In this document: piece after piece, positions 1 to 7,021 of the stretch
Layout of the letters: each line of letters starts with the position of its first letter
Numbering within the stretch: position 1 is the first letter of the stretch
Assembly (NCBI GenBank): GCA_022823105.1
Contig: JAJDXU010000207.1
Coordinates: 1-10,720 of the forward strand
Length of the DNA stretch: 10,720 nt
Direction: 5' to 3'
Source of the DNA: Dehalococcoidia bacterium
Lineage (GTDB): Bacteria > Chloroflexota > Dehalococcoidia > Lucifugimonadales > UBA3495
Translations under genes and position numbers: made by a program
The notes under the pieces: generated by a model
Told to the model about the DNA's origin: nothing
What the model saw: the letters and a program-made list of their open reading frames with translations, nothing else
Database searches by the model: none

Positions 1-766
1 CGAACACCTCGCGCACCTGGGTGTAGTAATCGACGAGAGCCTCGGTTGGCGTGTATGCCTCGTTGATCGCGCTGACCCACGCGGGGTGGCTGCCGACCAT
101 GCCCTTGAAACCGAGATTGCGGACGTCGGTGGCGGTTTGGACCAGGTCCTCGTGGCTGAGGTTCGCTGTGCCGAGACCCATCGGATCGGCGACCGCGATG
201 GGCTGCACGCCGGCGGCGGTGGCTTCGATGCAGAGGCGGCCGCGAGCGTACACGAAGGGGTCGGGGTCTGATCCCTGGACGATGCCGAGGGAGGCGGCCA
301 GTTCGGCTTCGTCGATGATGATCTGGCGGATGCGCGGCGATGCGGTGATGATTTCGCGGATGTGCCAGACTCCCGCGCCGGTCTCGATGGAGGGAACGAT
401 CTCGGTGCTGCCGATGGCGACGCCGGCGTGGCGTTCAAGTTCGGCCAGGATGGCGTCGGCGTCGACGATGTCGCGGGCGGATTCGGGGCCGGGCACGGCG
501 ATGCCGGTCAGGTCGGCGCACATTGCGGCGGCGGCGTCTGCGTAGACGGATCGGGCGTTGACGCGGACGAAAACCTCCGCGCCGCCTTTGGCGACCAGGG
601 ACACCGCGGATCTGAGGCCGTCGCGGGCGGTTTCCAACTCTGCGGGCGGCATTCCGTCCTGCAGGTCCAGGCTGATGGCGTCGGCGCTGAGGTTCCAAGC
701 CCAGCGGATCATGCGGCTCTGGGTGGCCGGCATGATGAGGTTGGAGCGTCGGACCAGGATGGGCAT
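1..766 (-). CDS. HpcH/HpaI (CitE-like) lyase paralogue C, 3' end beyond window
   Basis: This is the third of three tandem paralogues of the HpcH/HpaI aldolase/citrate lyase beta family, TIM-barrel enzymes that cleave or form C-C bonds in CoA esters or 2-keto acids. I translated it by hand: 255 residues are visible and the C-terminus runs off the left edge. Family landmarks are MPILVRRSNLIMPA at the N-terminus, the LDLQDGM strand (33-39), VFVRVN with the substrate-type Arg68, SIETGAG with metal-type Glu128, and GFKGMVGSHPAW near the visible end. Departures from the family: LDLED reads LDLQD (Gln36), the usual Pro-Lys reads Pro-Gly (92-93), and the second metal Asp is replaced by Glu155 in DEAELAASLG. 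The ATG start at 766 has no strong ribosome binding site, and I see no better start upstream. It lies 72 bases after paralogue B, with a palindromic repeat in between, and may depend on readthrough from it. The family call is firm; the substrate is unknown. Confidence 0.85.
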   Translation of the reverse strand, partial: MPILVRRSNLIMPATQSRMIRWAWNLSADAISLDLQDGMPPAELETARDGLRSAVSLVAKGGAEVFVRVNARSVYADAAAAMCADLTGIAVPGPESARDIVDADAILAELERHAGVAIGSTEIVPSIETGAGVWHIREIITASPRIRQIIIDEAELAASLGIVQGSDPDPFVYARGRLCIEATAAGVQPIAVADPMGLGTANLSHEDLVQTATDVRNLGFKGMVGSHPAWVSAINEAYTPTEALVDYYTQVREVF

Positions 767-793
767 ATTGGTTTGGTACGAGTTGCGGAGATT

Positions 794-821
794 CTGGATT
801 CCCGCTTTCGCGGGAATGACG
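794..821. repeat. Dispersed palindromic repeat (ATTCCCGC type)
   Basis: The core at 798-817 is a perfect 8-base inverted repeat, ATTCCCGC and GCGGGAAT, around the loop TTTC. The flanks (CTGG on the left, GACG on the right) match a small intergenic repeat I know from many bacterial genomes. Its ends ATTCCC and GGGAAT also match the dRS3 repeat of Neisseria. It sits between two lyase genes of the same strand. In RNA it would fold into a short GC-rich hairpin. No T-run follows, so I do not call it a terminator. Confidence 0.7.
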
Positions 822-838
822 ATACTTGACGACAGGCC

Positions 839-1804
839 CTACTGCGATTCCTCGGCGGCGCGGACGCGGGCGATGGCTTCGTTCTTTTCGCGGTCGCGTT
901 GTTCGCACAGGCCGCGCCACTCGAGCAGGTCCTCGGCGCGGGCGGCTTCGTAGCGGTCGATGACGCGGGGTTGACCGGAGGAATCTTCGGTCTGCAACCA
1001 GGTGTCGCTGGAATGGGACAACCGGTGGTACTGCTCAAGGACCCAATGGGCGTCCGCGACCTCCTCGTCGGTAGGCGTGAAACCGCGATTTTGAGGTTCC
1101 ACGACGTTGGGGTGCAGGCCGCCGCCGATGCGGAACCCGCACCTGCGAGCGGCGTCGGCCTCGGCGAAAGCGCGGTCGGGGTCGCTGACGCTGCCCGTTA
1201 TGTTGGGCGTGAACGGTGCAGCGCGGGGCGTAACGCCGAGGGCGCGGGCGGTGAGTTCGACCTCGCCCTTGCCGTAGACGAACTGGTCGAATGGCACGAA
1301 CATCTCGACGCCGAGGTCGCGGGACATATCGTAGCCGGACGCGCCGCCGAAATCGCGGATGCGGGCACTGGCCGAGACGATTTCATAGGCGTTGGCGACG
1401 CCGACGGCGGTCTCGATGTTTGCGCCGATTTCGATGGCGCCGGGACGGATGCCGCGTTCGGCCTCGAGGCGGGTGATGATCTCGTCCATGCGGCGGATTT
1501 CGTGGGCGTGCTCGGTCTTGGGGTAGTTGACCATCATGAGGCCGGGCCAGATGACGGCGTTAAGGTCGGCCTCCATGAGGTCGTGGTTGATGCGGCAGAC
1601 GGCGTCGGCGCCGCCCTTGTTGACGACGGGGATGCTTTCCCGAATGAGGTTGCGGGCGACGTCCTTCAGATTGGGTGGAACGGAGTCCTCCAAGTCCATG
1701 TTGATGTAGTCGCAGCCGCGATGCCAGGCGTTGTTGATGAAACGCTCGGTGACCACGGGCATGGTGAGGCCGGAGCGCTTGAGGCGTTCAGGATGACCGG
1801 GCAT
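839..1804 (-). CDS. HpcH/HpaI (CitE-like) CoA-ester lyase paralogue B
   Basis: This 321-residue protein is the most canonical of the three lyase paralogues. It should cleave or form a C-C bond in a CoA ester or related acid, in the cytoplasm and with a divalent metal. Visible landmarks are the intact MDLEDSV strand (36-42), CRIN with Arg71, YPK with Lys96, NIETAVG with Glu131 (metal ligand in the family), Asp159 in GASGYDMSRDLG, and the GFRIGGGLHPNVVEPQN segment near the C-terminal part of the barrel. After the barrel comes a charged tail of about 60 residues, ending in an Arg/Glu-rich helix. The ATG at 1804 is chosen because AGGAG stands 8 bases upstream. The open frame continues further upstream, but that part lies over paralogue A and reads as low-complexity Arg/Pro. 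It is probably cotranscribed with paralogue A, 11 bases upstream. Citrate, malyl-CoA or citramalyl-CoA cleavage cannot be told apart from sequence alone. Confidence 0.9.
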   Translation of the reverse strand: MPGHPERLKRSGLTMPVVTERFINNAWHRGCDYINMDLEDSVPPNLKDVARNLIRESIPVVNKGGADAVCRINHDLMEADLNAVIWPGLMMVNYPKTEHAHEIRRMDEIITRLEAERGIRPGAIEIGANIETAVGVANAYEIVSASARIRDFGGASGYDMSRDLGVEMFVPFDQFVYGKGEVELTARALGVTPRAAPFTPNITGSVSDPDRAFAEADAARRCGFRIGGGLHPNVVEPQNRGFTPTDEEVADAHWVLEQYHRLSHSSDTWLQTEDSSGQPRVIDRYEAARAEDLLEWRGLCEQRDREKNEAIARVRAAEESQ

Positions 1805-1812
1805 ACGGCGAT

Positions 1813-1817
1813 CTCCT
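1813..1817 (-). promoter_or_regulatory. Ribosome binding site of lyase B
   Basis: AGGAG on the minus strand lies 8 bases before the ATG at 1804. It overlaps the TAG stop codon of paralogue A (1816-1818), so termination of A and initiation of B are physically linked. This fixes the start of B and supports translational coupling. Confidence 0.75.
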
Positions 1818-2757
1818 ACGGGACGGGCACCGGACGCCCGTCGACGGCGGCGGTCTTGAACATATCGCGGGTGGCGCAGGCGTCGGCGAGCGCCAGCACG
1901 TTGGCGTACTGGCGGACGATGTCGGGGGTGAGGAACCGGTCCTCGTGGGTTACGGTGGCGATGGCGCCGGACTCGGTGGCGTCGGCGTAGATTTGCTGGA
2001 TGCAGCGGGCAGCGGCGACCTCGGATTCGGAGGGGGTGAACCCCTGGTTGAGGGGGCCGACCTGGTTGTCGAGGACGCAGAATGAACCCTTGAATCCGAT
2101 GGCGCGGCCGCGTTGGGCGGCGGCTCGGGTGTTGGCCGGCGTGGCCAGCAGGCCGCGGTCGGGATGCCGCCACCATGCGCCCACGGGCGTTTTGCGGGCA
2201 GCGGCGGCGATGGTAACCAGGCGCTGCATGAGGTACTGCATCAGGTGGATTTCGCCGGACGGTTCGGGTCGCAGATCCATGATGAGGTCGGCCCGGCCGA
2301 GGGTGAGACCCCAGATGCGTGGGCTGGCGGTGGCGATCTCGAATCCGCGGTGGTTGCCGGGGGCGGTTTCCAAGGACGCAACGATTTCGACGCTGCCGGG
2401 GAGCAGGCCGCGTTCGCTTTCCAGGGCGGATATGATGGCGTCGATCCGGGCGATCTGCTCGGCGGATTCGGCGCGACTGACGACGATGCCGGTGAGGCCG
2501 GGCCATACGGCGGCGCGCAGGTCGGCCAGCATGAGGTCGGGTTCGATCTGGACGAAAACCTCGGCGCCGCCGGCTTTGACCTCGTTGAGGTTGCCGGCGA
2601 CGGCCTCACGGGCCGCGGGCTTGTCGGGCTCGGCGACGAATTCGACCAGGTCGAGGATGATTACATCAGCGCCGGCCTGGGGAGCGGCCGCGATGCGGTC
2701 CGGTTGCGACATTGGCACCAGCAACCAGGATCGCCTGATCTTGTCGTTGGCTGGCAT
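1816..2757 (-). CDS. HpcH/HpaI (CitE-like) lyase paralogue A, divergent active site
   Basis: This 313-residue protein is the first gene of the three-lyase cluster. The family fold is clear from RRSWLLVPM at the N-terminus, GADVIILDL, KAGGAEVFV, VASLETAPG, LTLGRADL and the GFKGSFCVLDNQVGPLNQGFTPS end of the barrel. Metal-type residues are kept: Glu130 in SLETAPG and Asp157 in GRADL. Other usual active-site positions differ: LDLED reads LDLVE (36-39), the substrate Arg is Gln70 (VFVQIE), the Pro-Lys pair is Ser94-Arg95, and the His-Pro of the C-terminal motif is Leu-Asp. It may be a specialised lyase with a different substrate, or a non-catalytic partner of paralogue B. The ATG at 2757 (MPANDK) gives the usual family length. 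The open frame reaches upstream to 2979, but that part is unlike any family member. The ribosome binding site is weak. A candidate promoter lies about 110 bases upstream. Confidence 0.85.
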   Translation of the reverse strand: MPANDKIRRSWLLVPMSQPDRIAAAPQAGADVIILDLVEFVAEPDKPAAREAVAGNLNEVKAGGAEVFVQIEPDLMLADLRAAVWPGLTGIVVSRAESAEQIARIDAIISALESERGLLPGSVEIVASLETAPGNHRGFEIATASPRIWGLTLGRADLIMDLRPEPSGEIHLMQYLMQRLVTIAAAARKTPVGAWWRHPDRGLLATPANTRAAAQRGRAIGFKGSFCVLDNQVGPLNQGFTPSESEVAAARCIQQIYADATESGAIATVTHEDRFLTPDIVRQYANVLALADACATRDMFKTAAVDGRPVPVP

Positions 2758-2866
2758 TGGGTGATGTCCAGTCGCGAGAATGGCTAAACAGGCCGCCGTG
2801 GCGCGGTGCGATGCGCTATAATGCCGGCGGTCTGATAAGAGTCGAAAGGGGCTGAATTGTTGGGCG

Positions 2867-2896
2867 ATTTTAGCCCAATTGAGTTGCTTTTGGCAA
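2867..2896 (-). promoter_or_regulatory. Candidate sigma70-type promoter for the lyase cluster
   Basis: On the minus strand TTGCCA (2891-2896) and TAAAAT (2867-2872) each match 5 of 6 consensus positions and are 18 bases apart. This would give a leader of about 100 bases before lyase A. It lies in an AT-richer patch of the intergenic region. It is a prediction by eye only. Confidence 0.4.
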
Positions 2897-2901
2897 TTGA
2901 G
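2876..2901. repeat. Direct repeat CAATTGAG, possible operator
   Basis: CAATTGAG occurs at 2876-2883 and again at 2894-2901, 18 bases start to start. Each contains the palindrome CAATTG. One copy lies inside the spacer of the candidate lyase promoter and the other overlaps its -35 box, where a bound regulator could block or assist polymerase. No regulator gene is visible in the window. Confidence 0.3.
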
Positions 2902-3196
2902 CGGGCTGGACGCCCCGCCCGAAGTGCACTCGTTCCGCTCCGCATGACGCTGAGCTCTTCTGGCGAACCAGCACCCCATAGCCGTATCAAAGCCGCACGG
3001 GGAGAATTTGAGACGAACGAACCACCGGCGATTGAGGCGCTGTCGTCCATTCGACCTGCGCCGGCCAGTGGCTCAGGTGGTGCGAAACATGAGAGGGATT
3101 TCAGACCATCCGGCAAACACCGACAACGTTTTGATCAGCGCGCCACCTGGGGATGCCGTCGATTCGGCAGTCCCGGGCATTTGAGGTTAGACACCC

Positions 3197-3201
3197 AGGA
3201 G
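3197..3201 (+). promoter_or_regulatory. Ribosome binding site selecting a GTG start
   Basis: AGGAG stands 5 bases before the GTG at 3207. The in-frame ATG at 3153 has only CTGGGG directly against it, with no proper spacing. This is why the CHAT-STAND gene is started at GTG. Confidence 0.7.
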
Positions 3202-3206
3202 TTAAC

Positions 3207-6200
3207 GTGACCGCCGCCGCTCAGCTTGAAATACATGATCTATCAGAAACCGGCCAACTGCGGGTGAGTCTCGCCGAAACCGGCAGCGAACGGAGGGATG
3301 GGCCGCCCGTGGAGTTCGGCCTGACGCTGACCGCAGAGGAACGGGCGACGCTGGACCGCTACCACAAGGAACAGGTGAGCCCGACCATCGGGTCGTTAGC
3401 TCGTGTCGAAGCGGTGGAGGCGGTGATGCGGAACCTGGGGCGGCTGCTTTTCGAGACCGCTTTTGCGGCGGGCGGCCAAGGGAGGGAGTTTCTCGACGAG
3501 GTGATGGCCCGGGAGGACCGCGGCGAGCTGGTTATCGTTTCAGAGCGGCCGGAATTTCTTTCGCTGCCCTGGGAACTGATGAACGAGCCGGAGTTGGGGT
3601 ACTTCATCAATGGGTTGGTGGGCGTGGCGCGGCAAACGACGGCTGACATTCCGGAGGGGACGACGGAGGAGAGGGAGGACGAGGCGCTGCGCGTGCTGAT
3701 GCTGTCGGCGTCGCCGCTGGAGGGGGACGCACCGTCTGAGGGATCGTTGGTGGCCCGGGACGCGGTGGCTGGAGGCCTGCTGGCGACGGCCACGGTGGCG
3801 GCGCTGGAGGCGTTGAACACGGAGGCGTCGCTGGACAACCCGAGGCCGGCGACGCTGGGCTCGCTGAGGGCGCTGCTGGAAAGGAATCCGGATCACTACC
3901 ACATTGCCCACATCGACGGCGCCACGCTGGACGGGGACGGCAACATCCTGCTGGAGGATGCAAGCGGCGGGCCGGCGGCGGTGTCACCGGCAGAGCTGGG
4001 ACGAACTCTGGCCGCGGGCGGTGTGGAGGTGGCTCTGGTCACGGCCGGGGCGCAGGGAGACGACGCGCCGATGAGCGCGTGGTCGGCGGCCGGCATGGCA
4101 ATCGCCGGAGAGGGCGTGGCGCAGGTGGCGGTGTTGCCGGCGCCCCTGCATGCGGATGCGGCGGAAGGGGCGATGCGGGCGTTTTACAACCGGCTGGCGC
4201 AGGGGAACGCAGTCGCGACGGCGGTATCCTCGGTGCGGCGGGGGTTAATGGATGAGCCGGAGCGGGTTTCGGTGTACGGCAAGCGGGTTTTTTGGGACTG
4301 GCAGCTGCCGACGCTATATCAGTCGAAGCACTACGTACCGCCGGTGATTGCGCAGCATCAACCGGACCCGGCGGCACCGCCTGTGATTCACCCGGAGGAA
4401 GCGCCGACGGACGACCTGCAGATTCCGGCGCAGGGCCAGTACGGTCTGGTGGGAAGGCAAGCGGAGTTACGGCAGGTTGAGCGCGCGCTGCAGGCCAACT
4501 CGGTGGTGCTGCTGTCGGGCGACACGGGCATCGGCAAGACGGAGTTGGCGCTGGGTTTATGCCGCTGGTTCCTGAAGCCGGCGCGGGTGGCGTACCCGGG
4601 CGGCGTGTTCTACACGGTGTTCGAGGCGTCGCAGCCGGCGGGCATCGAGCGGGTGGTGCATGAGATCGGGACGGCGGTGGCGGGGCTGGATTTCGCCGAC
4701 ATGACGGCGGAGCAACAGCGCCGGTGGGTCCTGTCGTATTTGCAGCAGAACCCGTCGCTGCTGGTGTGGGACAATGTGGAGAACGTAGCGGGATTTCCGT
4801 CCGGAAATGCGGGGCTGCTACAGGAGGATGAACTGCCTGGACTGGCAGCTTACCTGGGCGAGGCGACGACGGGCCCGGTGGGGACGAGCGCGCTGCTGTT
4901 GAGCCGCCGCGACGCCGAGGACTGGGTAACCGTGCCTTACGCGTCGCTGACGCTGGAGGGCATGACACAGTCGGACCGGATGGGGCTGGCCGGGACGTTG
5001 TTGGACTGGGCGGAGGTGCCGGCGGCGCGGGCGAGCGCCGACTTTGGCGAACTGCTGGACACGCTGGACGGGCATCCGCTGGCGATGCAGATCGCGGTTC
5101 CGCCGGTGAAAGAGGTGCCGGCGTCGGTGGTGGTCGGAGAACTGAAACGGTTGATGGAAGAGCAACCGGACGGAGGAGAAGAGGGACGCAGCGCGGTTTT
5201 GACGGCGGCGATGGAGTACTCGTTCTCGCGTATGTCGCGGCGGAACCGGACGCACCTGCCCTTCCTGGCGTTGTTCCAACGGCGGGTGATGCTGGACGTG
5301 CTGTCGCACATCACCGAGGAACGGGCATACGGGCAGGTGATGGGCGACGACATGGCGGCCGGAGCGTCGCGGTCGCTGCTGACGCCGGAGGGAGGGATGC
5401 AATCGACCGGACGGTCGTACGCCAATTGCCGAACGCTGTTGAGGCAAGCGCAGTCGGCCGGCTTTCTGGAACCGATATCGCCCAGCGTGTATCAGATCAA
5501 TCCGGCGATGCCGTGGTTCCTGGGCCGCAAGCTGGGCGGGCAGGTTTCGGGGAACGGGATCCAGCAACTGGAGCAGGAATTCGTGCGGGTGTACGCCGAC
5601 ACCGCAGATTACTTCATGGAAAGCCTGTACGAGAACCAGGATACCGGCACGACGGCTGTGCTGGCCGAGGAGGGCAATCTGACGCAGGCGCTGGGGCTGG
5701 CGCTGGAGTACCAGCAATGGGACAACGCGCAGCTGCTGATCCAACCGCTGGCGCAGGTTTACCGGATGCAGAAACGGTTCCCGGAACTGCGCCGGTTGCG
5801 CGCACAATTGCTGGATGTGATCGGGCACACGGCGGCAGAGGCGGAGGGGAATGGCGCGATCGAGTTCTGGCAGTACCTGCTGGGCACGGACGCCATGGAG
5901 TCGGTGGAGATCATGGACCTGGACCGGGCGGAGGGCTTCAACGAGCAGTTGCTGGCCTATCTGCTGGAGCAGCCGGGCGGGGACACGGACGAGCGCACCG
6001 CGGCCGTGTATCACCAGAACGGGTTGATCGCCACGCGGCGAGGGCAGTATGACACAGCGTCGGACTGGCTGGAGCGCGGGCTGGAGATCATAGACGGCGG
6101 CGAGGACCAGGAATCCATTGCGGATGCCTGCTTCGCCATCGGGCAGGTGCGCCACCACCAGCGGCAGTACAGCGCGGCCAAGGAGTGGTACATGAGGGCC

Positions 6201-6968
6201 CTGGACATTCACCAGCGCATTCCGGACTACGAAGAGATGGTCAACGACTTCCGCGCGCTGGGGTCGGCATGCCACATGAGGTTTGAGTACGACGAGGCGC
6301 GAAGCTGGTACCACCGGGCACGGGAGATGGTGGAGGAGAACCGGGACGAAGAGACGGCGATTTACGTTTTCCACGCGCTGGGTACGGTGGACCACTCGGA
6401 ATACCTGTTTGAGGAAGCGCAGTCGTGGTACCAGCAGGCGTTGGGCCTCTGCGACCGGATGGGTATGACCGAGCAGATGATCGTGGAATTTCACCACCTG
6501 GGAACGCTGGCGCAGGCGCGGGGAATCCCCGACGAAGCGGAGGAATGGCTGTCCATCGCCATGGAGTACCGGGAGAGGATGGGGGATACCCGCGGCATGG
6601 GGATAGAGGCGCGCCAGCTGGGAGTGGTGTTCCACGAGCAGGGCGACATGGACAAGGCGTACCACTGGTACGACCAGGCGAGGCAAGCCTTCGAAAACTC
6701 GCGCGACGTGCTCAGGGCGGCGCGAACCTACGGGCAGCTGGGCATGGTGGAGGAGGAGCGGGGGAACCTGTCCGACGCGCTGGAATGGGTGGCGCGGACG
6801 TATCAGCTCGTTACGCAGTACCAACTGCCGATGCTGGTGCAGGTGAGCGCGCACCTGGCGCGGCTGCGCGACTCCATGGGAGAGGAGGAGTTCCGGCAGT
6901 GGTGGCGGGACAACACGGGCGCGGAGGCGCCCGAGGACCTGGACGTGGACGCGAGCGCGGTATTGTGA
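3207..6968 (+). CDS. CHAT-STAND NTPase-TPR protein with degenerate CHAT active site
   Basis: This 1253-residue multidomain protein has a signalling or immunity-type architecture. Residues about 1-345 form an N-terminal CHAT (caspase-like) region, with LPWEL at 120-124 and the usual AxxxFYNRLAQGNAV helix before the linker. A STAND-type NTPase follows: GLVGR, Walker A GDTGIGKT (438-445, Lys444), Walker B LLVWDN (Asp522), LLLSRR (Arg567) and GHPLA (His623-Pro624). A probable winged helix covers about 655-775. Seven 40-residue TPR units span 932-1211. In such proteins the TPRs usually sense a trigger, the NTPase oligomerises and the CHAT domain cuts a target. Here the CHAT dyad is absent: the His of the usual HxxGHG reads HIDGA (Ala239), and the Cys of LNAC reads VTAG (Gly281). 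Protein binding rather than proteolysis is therefore likely. There is no signal peptide or membrane segment. An upstream in-frame ATG at 3153 would add 18 residues but has a poorer ribosome binding site. Confidence 0.85.
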   Translation: MTAAAQLEIHDLSETGQLRVSLAETGSERRDGPPVEFGLTLTAEERATLDRYHKEQVSPTIGSLARVEAVEAVMRNLGRLLFETAFAAGGQGREFLDEVMAREDRGELVIVSERPEFLSLPWELMNEPELGYFINGLVGVARQTTADIPEGTTEEREDEALRVLMLSASPLEGDAPSEGSLVARDAVAGGLLATATVAALEALNTEASLDNPRPATLGSLRALLERNPDHYHIAHIDGATLDGDGNILLEDASGGPAAVSPAELGRTLAAGGVEVALVTAGAQGDDAPMSAWSAAGMAIAGEGVAQVAVLPAPLHADAAEGAMRAFYNRLAQGNAVATAVSSVRRGLMDEPERVSVYGKRVFWDWQLPTLYQSKHYVPPVIAQHQPDPAAPPVIHPEEAPTDDLQIPAQGQYGLVGRQAELRQVERALQANSVVLLSGDTGIGKTELALGLCRWFLKPARVAYPGGVFYTVFEASQPAGIERVVHEIGTAVAGLDFADMTAEQQRRWVLSYLQQNPSLLVWDNVENVAGFPSGNAGLLQEDELPGLAAYLGEATTGPVGTSALLLSRRDAEDWVTVPYASLTLEGMTQSDRMGLAGTLLDWAEVPAARASADFGELLDTLDGHPLAMQIAVPPVKEVPASVVVGELKRLMEEQPDGGEEGRSAVLTAAMEYSFSRMSRRNRTHLPFLALFQRRVMLDVLSHITEERAYGQVMGDDMAAGASRSLLTPEGGMQSTGRSYANCRTLLRQAQSAGFLEPISPSVYQINPAMPWFLGRKLGGQVSGNGIQQLEQEFVRVYADTADYFMESLYENQDTGTTAVLAEEGNLTQALGLALEYQQWDNAQLLIQPLAQVYRMQKRFPELRRLRAQLLDVIGHTAAEAEGNGAIEFWQYLLGTDAMESVEIMDLDRAEGFNEQLLAYLLEQPGGDTDERTAAVYHQNGLIATRRGQYDTASDWLERGLEIIDGGEDQESIADACFAIGQVRHHQRQYSAAKEWYMRALDIHQRIPDYEEMVNDFRALGSACHMRFEYDEARSWYHRAREMVEENRDEETAIYVFHALGTVDHSEYLFEEAQSWYQQALGLCDRMGMTEQMIVEFHHLGTLAQARGIPDEAEEWLSIAMEYRERMGDTRGMGIEARQLGVVFHEQGDMDKAYHWYDQARQAFENSRDVLRAARTYGQLGMVEEERGNLSDALEWVARTYQLVTQYQLPMLVQVSAHLARLRDSMGEEEFRQWWRDNTGAEAPEDLDVDASAVL
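6000..6839 (+). repeat. Seven in-frame TPR units of exactly 120 bases
   Basis: A TGG codon recurs exactly every 120 bases, at 6066, 6186, 6306, 6426, 6546, 6666 and 6786 (Trp954 to Trp1194). In each unit this Trp is at TPR position 23, between Ala20 and the position-27 residue, and a Gly sits at position 8. The units share a pattern of LG, nine to eleven variable residues, then A-x-x-W. The exact phase shows seven units without insertions or deletions. They are diverged in sequence, so the repeat is old at the DNA level. Confidence 0.85.
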
Positions 6969-7021
6969 GTCCGGTTCCACATGGTTGCACACGAAAAACA
7001 GGATGCTCGGAGTGAATTGAC

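Larger units (their letters stand above)
2758..3206. other. Divergent intergenic region, no gene recognised
   Basis: These 449 bases separate the leftward lyases from the rightward CHAT-STAND gene. Open frames of about 110 codons exist on both strands, but neither has a recognisable motif or a ribosome binding site, so I call no gene. The left half is AT-richer and holds a candidate minus-strand promoter (2867-2896), two CAATTGAG repeats and a short stem, TTGGGC/GCCCAA (2860-2878). A perfect TATAAT lies on the plus strand at 2817-2822, without a convincing -35 box. The stretch from about 2900 to 2980 resembles debris of a dispersed intergenic repeat. I find no convincing promoter in the last 100 bases before the GTG start. 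Confidence 0.5.

Noticed and set aside
798..817. The palindrome as a rho-independent terminator of lyase B
   Set aside because: The stem is strong but no T-run follows on the minus strand, and the motif matches a dispersed repeat.
899..1990. A 363-codon plus-strand open frame opposite lyases A and B
   Set aside because: It is Gly, Ala, Val and Asp rich without motifs and lies over two well-supported lyase genes on the other strand.
1805..2506. The upstream extension of the lyase B frame
   Set aside because: It is Arg/Pro-rich and covers lyase A in another frame, whereas the ATG at 1804 has AGGAG at good spacing and gives the family length.
2817..2822. A perfect TATAAT on the plus strand as the promoter of the CHAT-STAND gene
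   Set aside because: There is no -35 box or extended -10 at the right distance, and it lies about 385 bases before the start codon.
2758..2979. The N-terminal extension of lyase A starting at 2979
   Set aside because: The added residues are unlike the family, and the candidate promoter lies inside this stretch.
4818..6992. A 724-codon open frame on the minus strand opposite the CHAT-STAND gene
   Set aside because: It reads as low-complexity Arg, His, Leu and Pro with no motif, a by-product of GC-rich codons on the plus strand, where the NTPase and TPR motifs are clear.
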